Shown: positions 1 through 7,124, numbered from the stretch's first letter. The stretch is DNA of 12,512 bases from JBDREF01 sp043820045 (GCA_043820045.1 JBDREF010000010.1:1-12512); one strand, 5' to 3'. Program-made: numbers and translations. Notes: generated by a model not told the origin, from the letters alone.

Positions 1-359
1 GGCGAGTTGATCACCCTGTCCGCAAATTCCGGTACGAATACTCGCGTCTCAAACCCCGCGCAGCCCTTGACGCCCAACAACTTGCAGGCGTCCAGGAACT
101 CTTCCAGCGCGTCCAATACGTCAAAATCCACCACGCCGGCGACCGCCAATCCGGCCCTGCGGGCAAGCCATGCGAATTTGCTCGGCGAATAGCCGTAGGT
201 ATTGTAGGAGAAAAAGGTATGGCAATGAATATTGACGTCCGTGCCGGGCTCGGGCAAATCGATATTCCCCGCCTCGACCTTTGCACAGAGTTCCAGCAGA
301 GCTTCCTTTCTCTGGCCGGCGCCAAAACTATCCAGCTTGCGCTCTAATTGTTCGATCAA
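1..359 (-). CDS. PHP-domain protein, C-terminal part cut off by the left window edge
   Basis: Reading the minus strand gives an open frame of 119 codons running off the window. No in-frame ATG exists near its beginning. I chose a TTG at 357-359 because AGGAAGG lies 5 bases before it; an ATG nearby is out of frame and stops at once. After an amphipathic start with many charged residues comes DVNIHCHTFFSYNTYGYSP (residues 41-59), with the HxH pair (His45, His47) that opens PHP metal-dependent phosphoesterase domains. Next is GVVDFDVLDALEEF, where classical PHP proteins have a TDHD-like motif; here the His is replaced by Phe79. A possible third ligand is Glu104 in GFETR. PHP domains hydrolyse phosphoesters with bound metals, but the substrate here is unknown. 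It starts 22 bases after the rhaB stop and is surely co-transcribed with it, so a role in rhamnose or other deoxysugar metabolism is inferred. The metal site cannot be judged fully because most of the protein lies outside the window. Confidence 0.75.
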   Translation of the reverse strand, partial: MIEQLERKLDSFGAGQRKEALLELCAKVEAGNIDLPEPGTDVNIHCHTFFSYNTYGYSPSKFAWLARRAGLAVAGVVDFDVLDALEEFLDACKLLGVKGCAGFETRVFVPEFADRVINS

Positions 360-381
360 ATCATCCTTCCTTTTCTGCTTT

Positions 382-1851
382 TCACTTCTTGTTCTTGCGG
401 TATTGCTCTTGCCATTTGGAAGTGTCCTGCGGCTGAAATTCTTTCAGCTCGAATGACTTACGGACAATTTCTCTGGCCTCTGCGAGTGTCCTTATCTGTC
501 CGGTCGCCATGGCCTGCATCAGGATATTGCCGCTGGCGGTTGCCTCAACGGGTCCGGTTATGACCTTCTTACCGAGTGAATTGGCGGTAAAACGGCACAG
601 CAGCTCGTTTTGAATCCCGCCCCCGACGATATGCAGCACATCGACCGTCTCTCCGGCGGCATCCTCAATCGCCTCCATCACGGCTCGATACCGCAGGGCC
701 AGACTCTCCAATATGATTCTAATCATTTGGCCCTTGTCCTGCGTTGTCTTCTGTCCCGTCTTGGCCAGATAGTCATTTACACGTTTGGGCATGTCACCCG
801 GCGGCAGGAACGTGCCGTCGTCGACGTCGATGTGCCCCGCGAAGGGAGCGGCATTCTCGGCCATGGCGGCTATCTCGCCGTAGCTCAGATCCATGCCTTC
901 CCTTTGCCACTGCCTCTTACTCTCCTGCACCAGCCACAAACCCATAATGTTCTTCAAAAGGCGGATCGTATTCTCGACCCCGCCCTCATTGGTGAACTCA
1001 TACGCCAGCGTCTTGTCGTTGACGATAGCCTTTGGTATCTCGGCGCCCATAAGGCTCCACGTTCCAGACGAAAGATACGCCCACTTCTCAGCGCGTGCCG
1101 GCACGGCGGCAACCGCAGAGGCCGTATCGTGTGAGCCGATTGCGATGACAGGGATGGGGCCACAGCCGAGTTCTACGCCTATCTTGGCGCCCAACTGCCC
1201 GACAACCTTACCGGGAGGCACAATTTCAGGCAGGATGTTGCTCGGCAGGGAAATCGCATCCAAAACCGCCTTCGACCACTTTCCCGTCCTCATATCCATG
1301 AACTGAGACGTACTGCCAAGGGTGTACTCGGCGAATATCTTTCCGCACAGGAAATAGCTCACCAGGTCGGCGATGAAAACCAGATTTCTGGCTTTTGCCA
1401 GCGCCACCGAATGCGCTAATCGCATAGCGAGCAGTTGATACACGCTGTTTAGCTGCATGAACTGTATGCCTGTGTTCTCGTAGATCTGCCGTTTCGGCAT
1501 CAGTTCGAAAGCCTTTTCCTGCATCCCGTTTGTCTGGCTGTCCCGGTAGTGATAGGGATTCTCGATCAGCTCGCCGTTTCCGTCCAGCAGCCCGAAATCC
1601 ACACCCCAGCTATCCACCCCAATCCCCCAGACCTGGGCGCCTGCCGCCTTTGCGGCCTTCTTAATGCCGGCTTTGATCTCGCCCATCAGCTTCGCAAAAT
1701 TCCACTTCAGGGAACCGTTTTCCTCTATCGGCCCGTTTCCGAATCGGTGGATTTCTTCGAGGACGACCTTATCGGCTGAAACCGACCCGATCATCACTCT
1801 GCCGCTTTCGGCTCCAAGATCGACTGCAATGTATTTTTTAACCTGCGCCAT
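382..1851 (-). CDS. rhaB: Rhamnulokinase (FGGY-family sugar kinase)
   Basis: Predicted to phosphorylate L-rhamnulose to L-rhamnulose-1-phosphate with ATP, in the cytoplasm, as the second step of rhamnose breakdown. The 489-residue length is normal for RhaB. Visible family marks: the N-terminal ATPase phosphate-1 motif AVDLGAESGRV (residues 9-19), GVDSWGVDFGLLD (78-90), the catalytic-base region GSHDTASAV (239-247, Asp242), LSSGTWSLMG (260-269), FTNEGGV (286-292), and the C-terminal adenosine region IVGGGIQNELLCRFTANSLGK (about 408-428) followed by GPVEATASGN. The frame is open further upstream to 1917, but the start at 1849-1851 (MAQVKKY) has AAGGAG 6 bases before it, and a promoter at 1894-1922 lies inside the longer version, which rules the longer start out. 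It leads a unit with the PHP gene. RhaB rather than xylulokinase or glycerol kinase is favoured by the GxDSWGVDFGLLD and LSSGTWSLMG wording. Rhamnose isomerase and aldolase are not in the window. Confidence 0.93.
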   Translation of the reverse strand: MAQVKKYIAVDLGAESGRVMIGSVSADKVVLEEIHRFGNGPIEENGSLKWNFAKLMGEIKAGIKKAAKAAGAQVWGIGVDSWGVDFGLLDGNGELIENPYHYRDSQTNGMQEKAFELMPKRQIYENTGIQFMQLNSVYQLLAMRLAHSVALAKARNLVFIADLVSYFLCGKIFAEYTLGSTSQFMDMRTGKWSKAVLDAISLPSNILPEIVPPGKVVGQLGAKIGVELGCGPIPVIAIGSHDTASAVAAVPARAEKWAYLSSGTWSLMGAEIPKAIVNDKTLAYEFTNEGGVENTIRLLKNIMGLWLVQESKRQWQREGMDLSYGEIAAMAENAAPFAGHIDVDDGTFLPPGDMPKRVNDYLAKTGQKTTQDKGQMIRIILESLALRYRAVMEAIEDAAGETVDVLHIVGGGIQNELLCRFTANSLGKKVITGPVEATASGNILMQAMATGQIRTLAEAREIVRKSFELKEFQPQDTSKWQEQYRKNKK

Positions 1852-1893
1852 GGGGTACTCCTTGTGAAAAGTATTCAATCCCAGGAAAGCGAT

Positions 1894-1922
1894 TTTATAC
1901 CGCAGACTCAGCAGCATTGCAA
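1894..1922 (-). promoter_or_regulatory. Sigma-70-type promoter of rhaB
   Basis: On the minus strand TTGCAA (1917-1922) is followed after exactly 17 bases by TATAAA (1894-1899). Transcription would start near 1887, giving a leader of about 36 bases with the AAGGAG site before the ATG at 1851. No operator repeat for a rhamnose regulator is evident around it. Confidence 0.6.
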
Positions 1923-2020
1923 ATTGAAAATCGGGGCGTGAGAAGCGGGAGTGCGAAGATATACTTCAAGCTTACAACCAGATACTCAGAACATAAGCGT
2001 TGTCGGCCGGTCGGGAACCG

Positions 2021-3436
2021 TTAACCCGGCTGGAAACGCATTTTTGCCTGGCCGATCAGGTAGAAGCTGCCGGTAATGCAAATGAGGTCTTCTTTGCTGA
2101 CGGCACTTTTGGCAATTTGCAGTGCCGGGCCCAGGCTCGGAGCGGTCTGGCACATTTTGCCGCATATTTCCGTGTACATATCAGCCAGGTCTTCAGGAGG
2201 CACCGCCCTGGCCGAGTTGCTGCGCGTGAAGATGACCTTGTCGGCTCCGTACTGGAGCATTTCGAGCATCCCTTTAATGTCCTTGTCGATGTTGCAGCCG
2301 AAGATCACCACCATGGAATCGTAGGGTATGTTTTGCCCAATGGCGTGAATCAGGGCCTTGATGCTTGCAGCATTGTGGGCGGCATCGATCATAATCCTGG
2401 GGTCGTGGCAAATCATCTCCATCCTGCCGGCCAGCCAGACTTTGCCGAGCCCCTCGGTAGCCTTTTCGTTGTCGATCTTATATCCGGCCGACTTGAGTTT
2501 GTCCAGCATGGCCAGCGCCAAGCCGCAGTTGATTGCCTGGTGTTTGCCGTGCAACGGTACCCGCAGATGCTCAAATTTGCTCGTTGGTGTTGTCAGGCAG
2601 ATTCTTGTGTGCGGACCGTACTCCCGCGATGTTTCAAATCGGTGCGAAAAATCAATATCGCTGCCTGTTACGCTCAAGGGTGCGTTGACGGCCACGGCCC
2701 GGGATTTGAGGACTCGCATCGCCGCCGGATCCTGCTGAACGGTGACCACAGGTACGCCTTGCTTGAAAATACCCGCTTTCTCCTCGGCAATGAGGTCTAT
2801 GGTGTTTCCGAGCTGGTGCTGATGGTCTATGCTCAAACTGGTTATGCCGACCACCTTGGGCCGAATCACGTTTGTGCTGTCCAGCCTGCCGCCCAAACCA
2901 GTTTCAATCACGGCGATATCCACCGCCTTATCGACAAAGTACATGAATGCAAGGGCAGTCATTATCTCGAAAAAAGTGGGGGCGTCGGTCTTCAACATCT
3001 TCTCGACCGGGGCATAAACGCGGTTCATCAGGTCCCGCATTGCCGATTGGTCGATCATTTCCGAATTGACTGTAATCCTCTCGTGCAGGTGCACCACGTG
3101 AGGCGATGTGTACAATCCGACGCTATAGCCGTTCGCTTCAAGCATCCTGGCCAGCATGGTGGCGGTCGAACCCTTTCCTTTAGTACCGCCTATATGGGCT
3201 GTCTGGATTTTCTTGTGAGGATTGCCCAACAACGACAAAAGCTTCTTCATCCTGTCAAGGTTAAACGTCGTGACGTTATAGCGCAGACGTTTTTCCTTTT
3301 CATAGTCGGTCCTCTCAAACAAGTAGTCAATAGCCTGCTGATAACTTCTGAACGGCTTTACGCTCTTGACTTTGGCAAGTTTGGAGGAGGATGATTTCGT
3401 CCGTTTCTTTCCGATTTTCTTTACTGCTTTTGCCAT
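2021..3436 (-). CDS. folC: Bifunctional dihydrofolate synthase / folylpolyglutamate synthase
   Basis: Mur-ligase-family enzyme that adds glutamate to dihydropteroate or to tetrahydrofolate with ATP, in the cytoplasm. The 471-residue protein shows the P-loop GGTKGKGST (83-91), SPHV (111-114), the FFEIMTALAF helix (155-164), ETGLGGRLDSTNV (178-190), SIDHQHQLG (202-210), AEEKAGIFK (217-225), LHGKHQAINC (295-304), GRMEMI (337-342) and the C-domain DAAHN (351-355; DGAHN is usual, so Gly is Ala here), ending with ITGSFYLIG (454-462). The first 29 residues are a Lys/Ser-rich basic tail that is not part of the FolC domain. The ATG at 3434-3436 has no recognisable ribosome binding site. The GTG at 3457 lies inside the promoter spacer, and no other ATG, GTG or TTG precedes the domain, so 3436 is the only sensible start. 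Whether both glutamate-ligase activities are present cannot be told from sequence alone. Confidence 0.93.
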   Translation of the reverse strand: MAKAVKKIGKKRTKSSSSKLAKVKSVKPFRSYQQAIDYLFERTDYEKEKRLRYNVTTFNLDRMKKLLSLLGNPHKKIQTAHIGGTKGKGSTATMLARMLEANGYSVGLYTSPHVVHLHERITVNSEMIDQSAMRDLMNRVYAPVEKMLKTDAPTFFEIMTALAFMYFVDKAVDIAVIETGLGGRLDSTNVIRPKVVGITSLSIDHQHQLGNTIDLIAEEKAGIFKQGVPVVTVQQDPAAMRVLKSRAVAVNAPLSVTGSDIDFSHRFETSREYGPHTRICLTTPTSKFEHLRVPLHGKHQAINCGLALAMLDKLKSAGYKIDNEKATEGLGKVWLAGRMEMICHDPRIMIDAAHNAASIKALIHAIGQNIPYDSMVVIFGCNIDKDIKGMLEMLQYGADKVIFTRSNSARAVPPEDLADMYTEICGKMCQTAPSLGPALQIAKSAVSKEDLICITGSFYLIGQAKMRFQPG

Positions 3437-3447
3437 CAAGTAAATGG

Positions 3448-3476
3448 ATTGTAGCACTGGAGAGTGTTTCAGTCAA
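3448..3476 (-). promoter_or_regulatory. Strong sigma-70-type promoter of folC, giving a near-leaderless mRNA
   Basis: On the minus strand TTGACT (3471-3476), a 17-base spacer and TACAAT (3448-3453) form a near-consensus promoter. The expected transcription start, about 7 bases past the -10 box, is near 3441, only some 5 bases before the folC ATG at 3436. This fits the absence of a Shine-Dalgarno sequence. Confidence 0.65.
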
Positions 3477-3655
3477 TGCCTGATCGGCAAAAATGTCTGA
3501 ATCGCGGGTCATAGAATAGCTGCAACTTGTTACTGGCAATATAGTTATAAAAAAAGCAGCCCATATTATTATCTTTCGACTGCCGTATGTGCATTAGCAG
3601 TGCTGAATATACAATTGTTATTTCTTATAATTGGATATTTTCTGCCCCGGCTTGA

Positions 3656-3676
3656 CGGCCGCAAGGGCCGGTTTTT
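3656..3676 (+). terminator. Terminator-like hairpin upstream of comF (possible attenuator)
   Basis: CGGCC (3656-3660), a 5-base GCAAG loop, GGCCG (3666-3670) and then G plus five T on the plus strand. The stem is only 5 bp but all G-C. No plus-strand gene precedes it within the intergenic region. A TATAAT box at 3626-3631, with only a poor -35, could start a very short RNA ending here, so it may be an attenuator for comF or simply a terminator for stray transcription. It is about 80 bases upstream of the comF start. Confidence 0.35.
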
Positions 3677-3712
3677 GCGGGTTTCTGTGTGGTGCGCCGG
3701 GATTGCCGGCTA

Positions 3713-3718
3713 TATAAT
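3713..3718 (+). promoter_or_regulatory. Possible -10 box of comF
   Basis: A perfect TATAAT with no convincing -35 hexamer at 16-18 bases. A start of transcription would fall at about 3725, just before an in-frame GTG (3726-3728) and 34 bases before the ATG chosen for comF. It argues against starting comF at the far upstream ATG at 3600. Confidence 0.35.
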
Positions 3719-3758
3719 CGGGGGCGTGAGTACGGAAGAACAGAGACAGGCGTTCTCA

Positions 3759-4502
3759 ATGGCCAGGGGAATCGGCACCTTTGCCCTGCAGGGTTTCAAT
3801 CAACTGCTGTGGCCCAGTGTCTGCACAAATTGCAGCCAGAGCATCGCTGAGACGGATAAGGGCCTCTGCGGGAGTTGCTGGGACCAGCTTCTGGCCTGCA
3901 CGGGGGCCGATTATTGCCCTCGGTGTGGACGAGATGCCGGCAGGTTTGCTTTGGTGGAAGGCACGTGCCCCGACTGCCAGGGCAGGGAGATATGTTTTGA
4001 CGGCATTGCTCGCGCCGGGGTCTATGACCAGAATCTGCGGCAAATGATATTAGCTTTTAAGAACGGCAGGACGGAACTCGATTCGGTTCTCGGCTTTTTG
4101 GCCGAATCTGCTTTTGGAGGCTGTGATTTTCGTGATGAGGCCGAAATTTTCGTCCCCGTTCCGCTTCATTGGACCAGGCGGCTGGTCAGAGGCTATAACC
4201 AGTCGCGTGTGCTGCTCAGAAGGTTTAAGCCGCCCGGAGCGGGGGTAAGCACTGATCTCGTGCGAATCCACCGGACGAAATTACAGCCGACGATGGCCAG
4301 TCCCGCCGCTCGTGCAAGAAATGTTGCGGGGGCCTTTGGAATTCGCCGTGGGCACAAATTCGCCGGTCGCAAGATTTGTCTTGTCGATGATATCAAAACG
4401 ACCGGCGCAACGCTGAACGAGTGTGCCAGGGTGCTGAAAGCCGCCGGCGCTTCGAGAGTTTTCGCTTTGGTTTTGGCAGTCGCAGGCCAGAATATCAGCT
4501 AA
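3759..4502 (+). CDS. comF: ComF-family phosphoribosyltransferase-like protein
   Basis: ComF proteins carry an N-terminal zinc ribbon and a C-terminal type I phosphoribosyltransferase fold. In transformable bacteria they are needed for uptake or processing of incoming single-stranded DNA, but the family is much wider than competence and its reaction is unsettled. The 247-residue length is normal. Two Cys pairs of pairs are seen: C22xxC25 with C37xxC40, and C53xxC56 with C70xxC73. VPVPLHWTRRLVRGYNQSR (132-150) is the family signature, RTKLQPTMASPAARARNVAGAF (172-193) follows, and LVDDIKTTGAT (208-218) is the PRPP loop. The start is uncertain: ATG 3759 gives the usual N-terminus leading into LLWPSVCTNC and has a weak GACAGG about 9 bases upstream; GTG 3726, 11 codons earlier, would be leaderless behind the TATAAT box. 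The frame is open to 3600, but that stretch contains the hairpin and -10 box and reads unlike ComF. Confidence 0.9.
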   Translation: MARGIGTFALQGFNQLLWPSVCTNCSQSIAETDKGLCGSCWDQLLACTGADYCPRCGRDAGRFALVEGTCPDCQGREICFDGIARAGVYDQNLRQMILAFKNGRTELDSVLGFLAESAFGGCDFRDEAEIFVPVPLHWTRRLVRGYNQSRVLLRRFKPPGAGVSTDLVRIHRTKLQPTMASPAARARNVAGAFGIRRGHKFAGRKICLVDDIKTTGATLNECARVLKAAGASRVFALVLAVAGQNIS

Positions 4503-4543
4503 GTGTGCCCGGGGACACCGCATTTATGAAGAGGAAATGTCCA

Positions 4544-6703
4544 ATGATTAAAACAACTCGGTCGGTAGTCACGTTGCTAATGACTTTGTCCATGGTGAGT
4601 ACGCTCTGCACAAGAGCAGTGGCTGCGGATTGGCTGGTAACGCAGATCACAGAGCCGGTCAGGATTGAAAAGCGCCTTAACGGCAACGAAATCGTCCTGA
4701 GCAACGGCCTTATCAGCCGGACAATTCGCTTGACGCCCAACGCCGCCACCGTCGCGTACGAGAACCTCATGACCGGAGAATCCGTTATCCGTGGAGTCAA
4801 ACCCGAAGCGATTGTCGAGTTCGACGGCAGTAAATACGAAATAGGGGGGCTGCATGGGCAGGTCGAGTACGCATATCTGCTCCCGAAGTGGGTGGATTCT
4901 CTGACCAGTAGTCCGGACGCATTTCAATTCGACAGCTTCGAGGAGGGCGCGGCGGAAGAGCGTTTCACCTGGAATCGCAAACGCTACTCGGCCCGGCTGC
5001 CCTGGCCCGGCCCTGGAAAATCGTTAACGCTTAATTTCAAGCCGCCAGCCGACAGGCTCGAAGGGCTGACTGTCTCAATCCACTACGAAATGTACCAGGG
5101 GATTCCTCTGCTGGCAAAGTGGCTGAAAGTCTATAACGGCGGTACGCGGCCGGTCAGACTGAATACTTTCGTCAGTGAGATTCTTGCCGCTGTGGAGTAT
5201 GAGTCGCTGGTGGGACAGCCCGTTCAGTGGGAGTATCCGAACATTCACGTCGAGAGCGATTACGCCTTCCACGGAGGCGACCCAAAAACCGCCAACAAAA
5301 CGACTTGCTGGGTCCCCGATCCCCAGTACAGCACGCAGGTCAACTATGAGCTAATGAAGCCGGTCATGCTGGAAAGCCGGCCGCCAATCGGCCCTGATCT
5401 GGTCATCGAGCCGGGCGAGATATTCGAGTCGTTTCGGACATTTGAGCTTATCTACGACAGCACCGAACGCGAGCGCAGGGGTCTGGCTCTGCGAAGAATG
5501 TACCGAACGATCGCGCCGTGGGCCACGGAAAACCCCATCATTATGCATGTCCGTCATGCAAACCCGGAAGCGGTTCGGCTGGCAATCGACCAGTGTGCCG
5601 AAGTCGGATTCGAGATGGTCATCATGACCTTCGGCAGCGGCTTCAACATGGAGAACATCGACCCTGACTATATGGCGCAGGTTAAGGAATTGGTCGATTA
5701 TGCCCATAGCAAGGACATTGAACTCGGCGGCTATTCGCTGCTGGCCAGCCGCAAGATTAGCGACGAGCACGATGTTATCAATCCCCAGACGGGTACAACG
5801 GGAGGGGCGATCTTCGGCAATTCGCCGTGCCTGTGCAGCAAATGGGGCGATGAGTATTTTCGAAGAATCAGGACTTTCATCGAGCAAACAGGCCTTGACC
5901 TGCTCGAACACGACGGCTCCTATCCGGGTGACCTCTGTGCATCGACCAGCCATCCGGGTCATCGCGGACTTGCCGATTCGCAGTGGAAGCAGTGGAAGAA
6001 GATCAGCGATTTCTATAAGTGGTGCCGCGGCAGGGGGGTCTATCTCAACGTCCCCGACTGGTATTTCTTAAACGGGTCGAACAAAAGCGCGATGGGTTAC
6101 CGCGAGGTCAACTGGTCGCTCCCTCGCGAAAGGCAGATCATTCTCGGCCGGCAGAACATATTCGACGGCACGTGGAAGAAATCGCCGAGTATGGGCTGGA
6201 TGTTCGTGCCGCTCGTGCAGTACCACGGCGGCGGTGCCGCGGCCACATTGGAACCTTTGTCCGAGCACCTGGATGCCTACGGCGCCCACCTTGCGCAGAA
6301 TTTCGGATCAGGCGTGCAGGCATGTTACCGCGGACCGCGCGTGTACGATACGGACCAGACAAAAGCGATCGTGAAGAAGTGGGTCGGTTTCTACAGGGAG
6401 TACCGCGACATACTCGATTCCGACATCATTCACGTGCGCAGGCCCGACGGCCGCGATATCGACTGCGTTCTGCACGTCAATCCGAAACTGAAGCAAAAGG
6501 GCCTGGCAATGGTCTACAATCCCCTGGATCACGCGGTCAAAAGGCAATTGAAGCTCCCGCTTTACTACACGGGACTGACCGAGACGGCCAACATTCGTGA
6601 GCAGTGGGGCAAAAGCAGGGCGTATCAGCTTGATCGTGGATATAATGTTGAAATCCTGGTCAGCATAGCTCCAAGGGCCGTCACGTGGTTCGTAATAGAA
6701 TAG
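4544..6703 (+). CDS. Secreted glycoside hydrolase-like protein, clan GH-D / GH36-like (alpha-galactosidase-type fold)
   Basis: A 719-residue exported protein. Residues 1-28 form a Sec signal peptide (MIKTTRSVVTLLMTLSMVST..., cleavage after AVA|AD). Start 4544 is preferred over ATG 4526 because GAGGA lies about 9 bases before it and the signal peptide begins there. Residues 30-310 look like a beta-sandwich, opening with NGNEIVLSNGLISRTIRL, as in GH36-type enzymes. From 332 to about 600 follows a TIM-barrel-like part: IIMHVRHANPEAVRLAIDQC, FEMVIMTFGSGFN (357-369), IELGGYSLLASRK (392-404), and GLDLLEHDGSYPG (450-462), where Asp457 sits where clan GH-D enzymes carry the nucleophile. The last 100 residues look like a beta-rich C-terminal domain. 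I infer hydrolysis of an alpha-linked sugar, but the acid/base and the substrate are not identified. It starts 41 bases after comF, with no promoter seen between, so read-through from comF is likely though the functions do not match. Confidence 0.85.
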   Translation: MIKTTRSVVTLLMTLSMVSTLCTRAVAADWLVTQITEPVRIEKRLNGNEIVLSNGLISRTIRLTPNAATVAYENLMTGESVIRGVKPEAIVEFDGSKYEIGGLHGQVEYAYLLPKWVDSLTSSPDAFQFDSFEEGAAEERFTWNRKRYSARLPWPGPGKSLTLNFKPPADRLEGLTVSIHYEMYQGIPLLAKWLKVYNGGTRPVRLNTFVSEILAAVEYESLVGQPVQWEYPNIHVESDYAFHGGDPKTANKTTCWVPDPQYSTQVNYELMKPVMLESRPPIGPDLVIEPGEIFESFRTFELIYDSTERERRGLALRRMYRTIAPWATENPIIMHVRHANPEAVRLAIDQCAEVGFEMVIMTFGSGFNMENIDPDYMAQVKELVDYAHSKDIELGGYSLLASRKISDEHDVINPQTGTTGGAIFGNSPCLCSKWGDEYFRRIRTFIEQTGLDLLEHDGSYPGDLCASTSHPGHRGLADSQWKQWKKISDFYKWCRGRGVYLNVPDWYFLNGSNKSAMGYREVNWSLPRERQIILGRQNIFDGTWKKSPSMGWMFVPLVQYHGGGAAATLEPLSEHLDAYGAHLAQNFGSGVQACYRGPRVYDTDQTKAIVKKWVGFYREYRDILDSDIIHVRRPDGRDIDCVLHVNPKLKQKGLAMVYNPLDHAVKRQLKLPLYYTGLTETANIREQWGKSRAYQLDRGYNVEILVSIAPRAVTWFVIE

Positions 6704-6811
6704 CGGCGGATCAGACCTCGGTGATAGTTCGACGCGAAGTGTTATCTTAATTGTGCGGCAAAGACAATAAAGTGTTCTACTATCGGATGAGGTGTTGCAA
6801 TAAATCGTATT

Positions 6812-6840
6812 TTGACACAGGATACTCTCTAATCAATACT
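6812..6840 (+). promoter_or_regulatory. Possible plus-strand promoter in the intergenic region
   Basis: A perfect TTGACA (6812-6817) with a 17-base spacer to AATACT (6835-6840, four of six matches). No plus-strand gene follows. A transcript from about 6847 would meet the imperfect hairpin 6885-6917, followed by CCATTTTTCC, so a short RNA of roughly 75-80 bases is conceivable. Chance occurrence in AT-rich DNA is a real alternative. Confidence 0.25.
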
Positions 6841-6864
6841 GGTTTTCAGGGTCAGACCGGCAGG

Positions 6865-6921
6865 TCACAAAGTGCAACAAGAGAAAAACAAACCTTTTGA
6901 AAAATCGGGCTTGTTTTCCAT
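6865..6921 (-). CDS. Possible 18-residue peptide with a very strong ribosome binding site
   Basis: The frame reads MENKPDFSKGLFFSCCTL and stops. What draws attention is the AGGAGG (6926-6931) four bases before the ATG, the best ribosome binding site in this intergenic region. It lies 74 bases downstream of the 42-codon gene on the same strand, so it could be on the same mRNA. It may be a leader peptide, the surviving start of a broken gene, or chance. No homologue is recognised. Confidence 0.3.
   Translation of the reverse strand: MENKPDFSKGLFFSCCTL
6885..6917. repeat. Imperfect inverted repeat (hairpin) in the intergenic region
   Basis: AAAACAAACC (6885-6894) and GGCTTGTTTT (6908-6917) pair over ten positions with one mismatch, which is a G-U pair when read as minus-strand RNA; the loop is 13 bases. 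On the plus strand it is followed after three bases by five T. It could end a short plus-strand RNA, or end minus-strand transcription from the small gene. It overlaps the 18-codon frame. Confidence 0.3.
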
Positions 6922-6995
6922 TTTTCCTCCTGTATTCTGTCTATTGAGTTCTGTGTTTCCAATAAGCAAAATCATAAGTTCAATCAAAATTGCTC

Positions 6996-7124
6996 TTAAT
7001 TGGTGCCGCCTGCGGCCTTAGCGGCTTTGCGTGCACGTTCTTTGGCCTTGCGCGGGGCATTGGCCGTGCGCGTTTTTATTTGTTTTTCCCGTCTTTTATC
7101 GAGTCTGTCTCTGCGTCTTCCCAT
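6996..7124 (-). CDS. Small basic protein, 42 residues, unknown function
   Basis: ATG at 7122-7124 with AAAAGGA about 8 bases upstream, then 42 codons to TAA. The product has 17 Arg/Lys against 4 Asp/Glu, begins MGRRRDRLDKRREK and ends in an Ala/Lys-rich, helix-prone stretch closing with GGTN. There is no Trp, Tyr, Phe or Cys and no membrane segment. The segment is locally more GC-rich than its surroundings, with GC-rich third positions like the large genes, which supports real coding. Such composition fits a nucleic-acid- or ribosome-binding small protein, but this is an inference and I recognise no family. It follows the repressor gene on the same strand after 283 bases, so it probably has its own promoter; none is clear. 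A sequence resembling the candidate operator of the DUF362 operon lies just before its ribosome binding site. Confidence 0.65.
   Translation of the reverse strand: MGRRRDRLDKRREKQIKTRTANAPRKAKERARKAAKAAGGTN

Noticed and set aside
2000..3394. A 464-codon open frame on the plus strand opposite folC
   Set aside because: It is the mirror of a well-conserved folC gene, has no ribosome binding site and no recognisable domain.
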